Of a stretch of 64,000 bases of DNA, positions 58,838 through 64,000 are shown one piece after another. Numbering within the stretch: position 1 is the first letter of the stretch; the number at the start of each line of letters is the position of its first letter. Under the pieces are notes generated by a model. That model was given only the letters and a program-made list of their open reading frames with translations. It was not told where the DNA came from and did no database searches. Source of the stretch: Motiliproteus sp036960175 (GTDB lineage: Bacteria; Pseudomonadota; Gammaproteobacteria; Pseudomonadales; Balneatricaceae); contig JBALWH010000001.1 of NCBI GenBank assembly GCA_036960175.1, positions 62,001 to 126,000 on the forward strand, written 5' to 3'. The position numbers and the translations under genes were made by a program.

Positions 58838-60217
58838 TTGACTGATCAAGTTACCTCATCGTCTAGCAATGGGCTGCATAAGAACGATGCCGTAATCGCA
58901 GATAATAGTGCTCTGGAGCAGAACCAGGACTCTTTGTTGTTTGTGGACGACGAAAAAAATATTCTTTCTTCTTTGCGACGATTGTTCCGACCTCTCGGCT
59001 ATCAGATTTATGTGGCCGCTAGTGGCCAGGAAGGGTTGGAGATTCTTAAACAGCATTCCGTTGACCTGATTATCTCCGATATGCGCATGCCAGAAATGGA
59101 TGGTGCCCAATTTTTGGAACAAGTGTCCCAGCTCTATCCCGATACCGTGAGGATTTTGCTGACCGGTTTTGCTGATATTGGCTCGACAATTGATGCGATT
59201 AATAAGGGTAAGATCTATCGATATCTGAGTAAGCCCTGGGAAGATTCTGAAATAACGCTCACTGTTCGCCAGGCTCTGGAAACTAAAGAACTTGAACGTG
59301 AAAAAGCAAGGTTGCAGCGAATTACTGAGCGTCAGAACGAAGAGCTTAAAGACCTTAACGATAATCTTGAACAGAAAGTACGCGCTAGAACTGAGGAGCT
59401 ACAGCAAACAGCAGATATGCTGGACCTTGCCAATCAGGAGCTGCACCAGAGTTATCAGCACACCATGCGGGCATTCTCTAATCTTGTGACTATGCGAGAA
59501 TCTCTTTCCGGGCGTTTTTCTCAGAAAGTTGCCGATCTAAGTCGGGCGTTGGCTAAGTCCCTGGGGCTAAAAAGCCAGCAGGTCAGTGATGTGTATTATG
59601 CGGCGTTATTACATGAAATAGGCAAGCTGGGTTTACCGGATGAGCTTCTTAAGCTGCCGCCCTATCTATTAGATAAAAAAGCGCTTATTAGTTATCGACG
59701 TTATCCTTTGATTGGTCAGAGTGCGTTGATGGCAGTAGAGGCGCTGCAAGACACGGCGAGTCTGATTAGATCCCAGGAAGAGTGTTTTGACGGTAGTGGT
59801 TTTCCTGATGGTCTGGCACTTAACAACATTCCGGTAGGAGCCAGAGTTTTAGCGCTTGCTCGTGATTACTATGGCTATCAGACCGGTAAGATTATGAAAG
59901 ATGCGTATTCCCCGGCAGAGGCTTTGGAAAGCATCAAGCAGCAGAGTAGCAAGCGCTACGACCCTAGTATCGTCGAAGTGTTTGAGCGGTTATTGCAACG
60001 CCAGAAGGAGGCAAAGCAGGGTTATAAAGAAATAAAATTGACCACAGCTCAGTTACAGCCGGGTATGAAATTATCCAGAGATCTATTTAATCATGGTGAA
60101 ATGTTGCTGTTAACTAAAGACCGTGTTTTTACGTCAACATTGATTAAAAAGTTGGCTATAGTTGAGGAAATTGAAAAGGATAGCTTCGAGATTTATATAT
60201 ACAAGGGTGAAAAATAA
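58838..60217 (+). CDS. Response regulator with degenerate HD-GYP domain
   Basis: 459 residues from a TTG at 58838 after AAGAGG. An unstructured N-terminus of about 30 residues precedes a receiver domain (FVDDEKNIL, phospho-Asp near 81 in LIISDMRMPEM, SKPWED). A long coiled coil spans about 150-210, then an HD-GYP-like domain. The metal motifs are altered: HEIGK for HDIGK near 259, SQEE for HHE near 312 and DGSGFP for DGxGYP near 318. Phosphodiesterase activity is therefore doubtful. The final 60 residues repeat the module of the 106-residue protein at 57647. Confidence 0.85.
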   Translation: MTDQVTSSSSNGLHKNDAVIADNSALEQNQDSLLFVDDEKNILSSLRRLFRPLGYQIYVAASGQEGLEILKQHSVDLIISDMRMPEMDGAQFLEQVSQLYPDTVRILLTGFADIGSTIDAINKGKIYRYLSKPWEDSEITLTVRQALETKELEREKARLQRITERQNEELKDLNDNLEQKVRARTEELQQTADMLDLANQELHQSYQHTMRAFSNLVTMRESLSGRFSQKVADLSRALAKSLGLKSQQVSDVYYAALLHEIGKLGLPDELLKLPPYLLDKKALISYRRYPLIGQSALMAVEALQDTASLIRSQEECFDGSGFPDGLALNNIPVGARVLALARDYYGYQTGKIMKDAYSPAEALESIKQQSSKRYDPSIVEVFERLLQRQKEAKQGYKEIKLTTAQLQPGMKLSRDLFNHGEMLLLTKDRVFTSTLIKKLAIVEEIEKDSFEIYIYKGEK

Positions 60218-60744
60218 TGAACCGGGTAATGGTTGTTGATGACGAAAAGGGTGTATTGAATGCTCTTAAACGCTCGATGCGAAGTCGAGGTTGGATTCTC
60301 AGCACTTTTTCTGAGCCTGAAGAGGCGCTGAATCAGGCTGCCACTCAAGAGTTCGACCTGGTGATCTCGGATTATCGAATGCCGACTATGGATGGGGTTA
60401 CTTTTCTCAAGGAGATGAAAGCGATCCAGCCTGATGCTTTTCGGATTATCCTTAGCGGGCAGGCGGATATGGAGTCGGTGATGCTTGCCATCAATGAAGC
60501 TGAAATCTATCGCTTTATTACTAAACCATGGAATGATGACGAGCTGGCGGTGACAATTTCCACAGCCTTGGAGCATCGTCAGATTTTGATTGATAACCGC
60601 CGATTGGCGGATTTGGTGCGCAAGCAACGCGCTCAGATTAACTATCAGTCGTCTGAATTGGAAAGGCTGGAAACAGAGTCCCCTGGAATCACTGATATTA
60701 AGTGGGGAGAGGATGGAAGTATTATCATGTATGAAGATGAATGA
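60217..60744 (+). CDS. Single-domain response regulator with C-terminal helix
   Basis: 175 residues, starting at an ATG that shares one base with the preceding stop (TAATG). The receiver domain has VMVVDDEKGVLNAL, phospho-Asp near 52 (LVISDYRMPTM), RIILSGQAD and FITKPWNDD. It is closely related to the other two receivers of the operon, all three sharing a KPW-(D/E/N)-D signature. A short coiled coil and a tail ending KWGEDGSIIMYEDE follow. No output domain, so it may act through the HDOD or HD partner. Confidence 0.87.
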   Translation: MNRVMVVDDEKGVLNALKRSMRSRGWILSTFSEPEEALNQAATQEFDLVISDYRMPTMDGVTFLKEMKAIQPDAFRIILSGQADMESVMLAINEAEIYRFITKPWNDDELAVTISTALEHRQILIDNRRLADLVRKQRAQINYQSSELERLETESPGITDIKWGEDGSIIMYEDE

Positions 60745-60766
60745 CTGTTGAAAATAGGGCTTGTGG

Positions 60767-62695
60767 CTAGCCTGTTTCGTCTCCGTGGTCCTGCTTTGTA
60801 ATATGCTGATGGAAGTAAGCCTCGAACTCCTTGGCAGCTAGAGCGGGTGTAAAGAGGAAGCCCTGAACACCGTCAATGCCCTGTTGTTTCAAATAGGCGA
60901 GTTGCTCGTCGGTTTCAACCCCTTCACCCACTGTTTTCAGTCCCAGTCCTTTGGCCGTGATAAGAGTGCCTTCTACCAGTGCTTGATCGCCGTTTTGATG
61001 CAGCAGCTCATTGATATACGAGCGATCAATTTTGACGGTATCAAATGGGAAACTCTTAAGATTGTTCAGCGATGAATGGCCTGTTCCGAAATCATCTAGC
61101 GCTAAACGAACGCCCAGTTCTTTAAGTTTACCGAGAGCCGACAGAGTCTTATCTTGATTGCGGCTTAATAGGTTTTCTGTAACCTCCAGCTCAATTTGGT
61201 TGCCATCAATTTGATTTTCCTTAAGGGCGGAAATCAAGGTTGTCAGCAAATTAATATCCATAACCTGGCGTGGCGAGATGTTGATCATCAGGTTTAGGTG
61301 GCCCATGCCGTTGTCGCGCCAATGACGGAGCTGCTGACAGGCTGTGCGGATGACCCACTCTCCAATAGGAACAATCAGGCCGGTGGCTTCGGCTAATGGG
61401 ATGAATTTGTTAGGACTAATGGTGCCAAGCTCAGGGTTATGCCATCGCAGTAACACTTCGACACTGTTGATTGAGTGAGATGACAGCTCTACTAAGGGTT
61501 GGTAGGCCAAAGAAAATTCGTTGTTTTCCAGTGCTAGTCTGAGTTTTTTCTCAATGCCCATGCGTTCCACGGCCGCTTCGTTTACCTCAGCGGAGTAAAA
61601 CTCATAGCGATTTCCGCCTTCATCTTTGGCTGCAAACATGGCCGCGTCAGCGTGGCGTAGAAGCTCATAGGGGTCTTGACCATCTTCCGGAAACATCGAC
61701 ATGCCAATACTGGCCGTGATATTCAATTCTTTATCTTCGATGAAGAAGGGGCTTGCCAAAGAGGTCAATACTTTTTCCGCAACCCTGGGGGCATCGTTGG
61801 CATTATCCAGATGGTTTAGAATAACCAAAAACTCATCACGGCCATAGCGTGCCACGGTGTCAGTCTGGCGCACTGTTTCGGAAATACGTGCTGCCGCCAG
61901 CGTGATCAGTTGATCGCCTATATCAGTGCCCATGGAGTCGTTGATGCGTTTGAAGTCATCCAGGTCGATAAACATGAGTACTACAGTCTGGTCGTGGCGG
62001 ATCGCATTATTAATAGCCTGGCTCATTCGATCCATAGCCAAGAAACGGTTGGGGAGTTCTGTCAGACTGTCGTAATTAGCCTGGTGTTTGATGCGGTTTT
62101 CCTGCGCTTTGCGGTCGCTGATATCTTCTTCTATAGCGAGAAAATGGCTGATCTTGTCGGTGTCATCATGCACCGGCGAAACTTTGGCATGGACCCAGTA
62201 AGTGCTGCCGTTTTTACGTTTTTTAAGTAGCTCTCCCTGCCAGTCCTTGCCTGCATGGATGGATGCCCAAAGTTCATCATAAACGCTTTGTGGATTCTTG
62301 CCATCGCCAAAAATATTGGGTTTTTGACCGAGAATTTCATTGCTCTGATGGCCGCTCATTGATTCAAAAGCTTCGTTGACATATTCAACGCGGCCATTGA
62401 TATCACAGACAACGACCCCCGCAGGGCTTTGGTTGACGGCGGTGCTTAGTTTCTTGATGCTTTCGCGTTGGGCGGCAAGTGTGCGTTCGTTTTTTTGTCG
62501 GCGGCGGGTTTCCTGTACCAAAAACAACAGCAGCATGACGCTGGTAAAGAGAATGAAAAACCAGGATTTGTAAGTTTGGATGCTGAGGACTTCGTCCGCA
62601 GGGAAAAGCAGGGATACGGCACGATCTGACGTTGTTATCCAGAGAATGGAGAATAGCGCGTAAGTAATAGTGACTTTTAAGGGAAAGCCCATCAT
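60767..62695 (-). CDS. Membrane-bound PAS-GGDEF-EAL c-di-GMP enzyme
   Basis: 642 residues from the ATG at 62695, six bases after AAGAAGGGAT; a TTG 12 codons upstream is less likely. Two transmembrane helices (about 5-25 and 42-62) flank a very short periplasmic loop. A PAS/PAC domain (about 80-200), a GGDEF domain and an EAL domain follow. The GGDEF motif reads YGRDEF, so cyclase activity is doubtful. The EAL motif reads EVLLRW, and DDFGTGHSSL, KIDRSYI and GEGVET are intact, so phosphodiesterase activity is likely. Confidence 0.9.
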   Translation of the reverse strand: MMGFPLKVTITYALFSILWITTSDRAVSLLFPADEVLSIQTYKSWFFILFTSVMLLLFLVQETRRRQKNERTLAAQRESIKKLSTAVNQSPAGVVVCDINGRVEYVNEAFESMSGHQSNEILGQKPNIFGDGKNPQSVYDELWASIHAGKDWQGELLKKRKNGSTYWVHAKVSPVHDDTDKISHFLAIEEDISDRKAQENRIKHQANYDSLTELPNRFLAMDRMSQAINNAIRHDQTVVLMFIDLDDFKRINDSMGTDIGDQLITLAAARISETVRQTDTVARYGRDEFLVILNHLDNANDAPRVAEKVLTSLASPFFIEDKELNITASIGMSMFPEDGQDPYELLRHADAAMFAAKDEGGNRYEFYSAEVNEAAVERMGIEKKLRLALENNEFSLAYQPLVELSSHSINSVEVLLRWHNPELGTISPNKFIPLAEATGLIVPIGEWVIRTACQQLRHWRDNGMGHLNLMINISPRQVMDINLLTTLISALKENQIDGNQIELEVTENLLSRNQDKTLSALGKLKELGVRLALDDFGTGHSSLNNLKSFPFDTVKIDRSYINELLHQNGDQALVEGTLITAKGLGLKTVGEGVETDEQLAYLKQQGIDGVQGFLFTPALAAKEFEAYFHQHITKQDHGDETG

Positions 62696-62798
62696 GTATC
62701 CCTTCTTAAGGATGGAGTTGTCCGGTATCAAAAGAACAGTCTAGAATATCTGCGGAGGAAAAGTTTTGATATGTGTCATCTAATGGTTCGTTATCGGG

Positions 62799-62824
62799 GA
62801 CGGATGCCTCGGAGGGCACCCGTC
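62799..62824. terminator. Hairpin downstream of cysK
   Basis: 10-base stem GACGGATGCC / GGCACCCGTC with one G-T pair and a 6-base loop, ten bases beyond the cysK stop on the minus strand. No T-run, so terminator function is tentative. Confidence 0.4.
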
Positions 62825-62833
62825 ACAGTCGTT

Positions 62834-63802
62834 TTACTGGACGTTTTCGTTGTCGCTAAATTCACCTTCGAACAGAATCGTTGAAAGATAGCGTTCGCCT
62901 GAGTCGGGCAGAATTACGACGATGTTCTGGCCGCGGTGTTGTGCTTGTTTGGATATATTGATGGCGGCAGCTAAGGCGGCACCACAGGAAATACCTGCCA
63001 GGATACCTTCCTCACGCATCAGTCGTTTCGCCATTTCGATGGCGTCTTCATTACTCACCTGCTCCACCTTGTCAACCAATGAAAGGTCCAGGTTCTTTGG
63101 AATAAAGCCCGCACCTATTCCCTGGATCTTATGAGGAGCAGGTTGTATCGATTCGTTATTCAGATGTTGGCTAATCACCGGAGAGGCGGTTGGCTCCACC
63201 GCGACTGAGGTGATGGCTTTGCCACAGGTGTTTTTGATATAACGAGATATTCCGGTGATGGTGCCGCCGGTACCTACGCCAGCGACCAGAACATCGATAC
63301 CACCGTCCGTATCTTTCCAGATTTCTGGTCCGGTGGTCTGTTCATGTATTGCAGGGTTTGCAGGGTTTTCGAACTGTTGCGGCATGTAGTGATTGACGGG
63401 GTCACTTTCGACAATTTCAGTGGCTTTGTCGATGGCGCCTTTCATGCCCTTAGGACCTTCGGTGAGGACAATATCAGCCCCTAGAGCCTTCATGACTTTG
63501 CGGCGCTCCAGGCTCATGGTTTCGGGCATGGTTAGAATGACTTTATAACCACGGGCAGCAGCAACAAAGCAAAGGGCAATACCCGTGTTACCGCTGGTGG
63601 GCTCGACAATGGTCATGCCTGGTTTTAGCTCACCAGACTTCTCAGCTTCCCAGACCATATTGGCGCCAATCCGACATTTGACTGAACTTGCTGGGTTACG
63701 GCTTTCGATTTTTACCCATATATTCGCGTCAGTAATACGGTTGAGTTTTACCAGTGGTGTTTTGCCGATAGTCAGTGAATTATCATCAAAGATATTGCTC
63801 AT
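62834..63802 (-). CDS. cysK: CysK, cysteine synthase A (O-acetylserine sulfhydrylase)
   Basis: 322-residue PLP enzyme making cysteine from O-acetylserine and sulfide. N-terminal IGKTPLVKLNRI; PLP lysine in NPASSVKCRIGANM near residue 43; substrate loop EPTSGNTGIAL; phosphate-binding GVGTGGTITG; C-terminal ILPDSGERYLST. The sequence fits CysK better than CysM because of the C-terminal GERYLST form and its length. AGGACC precedes the ATG at 63802, and a good promoter lies about 60 bases upstream. Confidence 0.94.
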   Translation of the reverse strand: MSNIFDDNSLTIGKTPLVKLNRITDANIWVKIESRNPASSVKCRIGANMVWEAEKSGELKPGMTIVEPTSGNTGIALCFVAAARGYKVILTMPETMSLERRKVMKALGADIVLTEGPKGMKGAIDKATEIVESDPVNHYMPQQFENPANPAIHEQTTGPEIWKDTDGGIDVLVAGVGTGGTITGISRYIKNTCGKAITSVAVEPTASPVISQHLNNESIQPAPHKIQGIGAGFIPKNLDLSLVDKVEQVSNEDAIEMAKRLMREEGILAGISCGAALAAAINISKQAQHRGQNIVVILPDSGERYLSTILFEGEFSDNENVQ

Positions 63803-63862
63803 CGTTAGGTCCTTTATGTAAGCGCGTCCTGGTGCAAAATAATTACTCAGTATATCGATATC

Positions 63863-63891
63863 ATTATGCTTAACATAATTCTTTATGTCAT
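63863..63891 (-). promoter_or_regulatory. Sigma-70 promoter of cysK with palindrome over the -10
   Basis: On the minus strand ATGACA (-35, 5 of 6) and CATAAT (-10, 5 of 6) are separated by exactly 17 bases. The -10 element is one arm of the perfect inverted repeat ATTATG-CTTAA-CATAAT (63863-63879), a possible operator. Confidence 0.7.
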
Positions 63892-64000
63892 ATGGATCTT
63901 AGCCTTGGTTATAGAAGCCTGACATCCAGGTTTATGGGGAGGTGGGTTTTGGAATTACCGGGTACCCATAGTGGTTTCGATCACTGTGGCGGGCTGCTCT

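Noticed and set aside
63934..64000. Possible start of a plus-strand gene running off the window (ATG 63934 or TTG 63949 after GGGGAGG)
   Set aside because: Only about 20 codons are visible and match nothing I recognise.
1..64000. tRNA, rRNA, CRISPR array, insertion sequence or prophage
   Set aside because: I found no T-loop-like tRNA signature, repeat-spacer pattern, transposase or integrase frame. This was a reading by eye, without covariance-model search.

Overview
The window reads as one contiguous piece of a gammaproteobacterial chromosome with roughly even GC content. The main evidence is gene order: mlaFEDCB-ibaG-murA-hisG-hisD, then a DegS/AlgW protease and a NIF3 protein, is the arrangement known from Pseudomonas-like gammaproteobacteria. 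A pdhR-aceE-aceF locus, groESL and fumarase add to this. A marine Pseudomonadales/Cellvibrionales-type organism is my inference. I see no rRNA, tRNA, CRISPR array, insertion sequence or prophage.

Layout. 1-7 kb: start of a divergent Ca2+/Na+ antiporter, the Mla phospholipid-transport operon, BolA-like IbaG, MurA, HisG and HisD. 7-11 kb: DegS, NIF3/YbgI, YhcB, an unlisted 43-residue membrane peptide and an AcuI-like reductase. 11-16 kb: late cobalamin (nucleotide loop) genes cobU-cobT-cobC-cobS, a convergent corrinoid adenosyltransferase and PanE. 16-28 kb: YajQ, AmpG, an alkyltransferase-like protein, a FabG-like reductase, FxsA, groESL with a sigma-32 promoter, two conserved hypothetical genes, ThpR, the tRNA hydroxylase TrhP, a decayed UbiA-family pseudogene and class I fumarase. 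28-39 kb: an SDR, then a tightly packed eight-gene operon with four U32-family proteins, a phosphatase, a HisC-like aminotransferase, a binding-protein-fold protein without signal peptide and a PEP-synthase/rifampin-phosphotransferase-like enzyme. This is the best candidate for an undescribed system.

39-43 kb: two diguanylate cyclases and a ROK fructokinase. 43-57 kb: an apparent D-lactate/pyruvate island. A TRAP transporter (dctPQM), an FAD/Fe-S D-lactate dehydrogenase, a UspA protein and an AEC carrier lie on the minus strand, divergent from pdhR-aceE-aceF. Three ATTGGT-N3-ACCAAT-type sites lie between dctP and pdhR, so uptake, oxidation to pyruvate and the pyruvate dehydrogenase genes look co-regulated by PdhR. 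aceE also has a pair of TGTAGTA-N-TACTACA palindromes. A 17-base copy of one PdhR-type site recurs far away at 19340-19356.

57-63 kb: a five-gene response-regulator/HDOD/HD-GYP-like operon without a histidine kinase, a PAS-GGDEF-EAL protein, and cysK with a recognisable promoter. Function names rest on reading motifs by eye; no database search was run.
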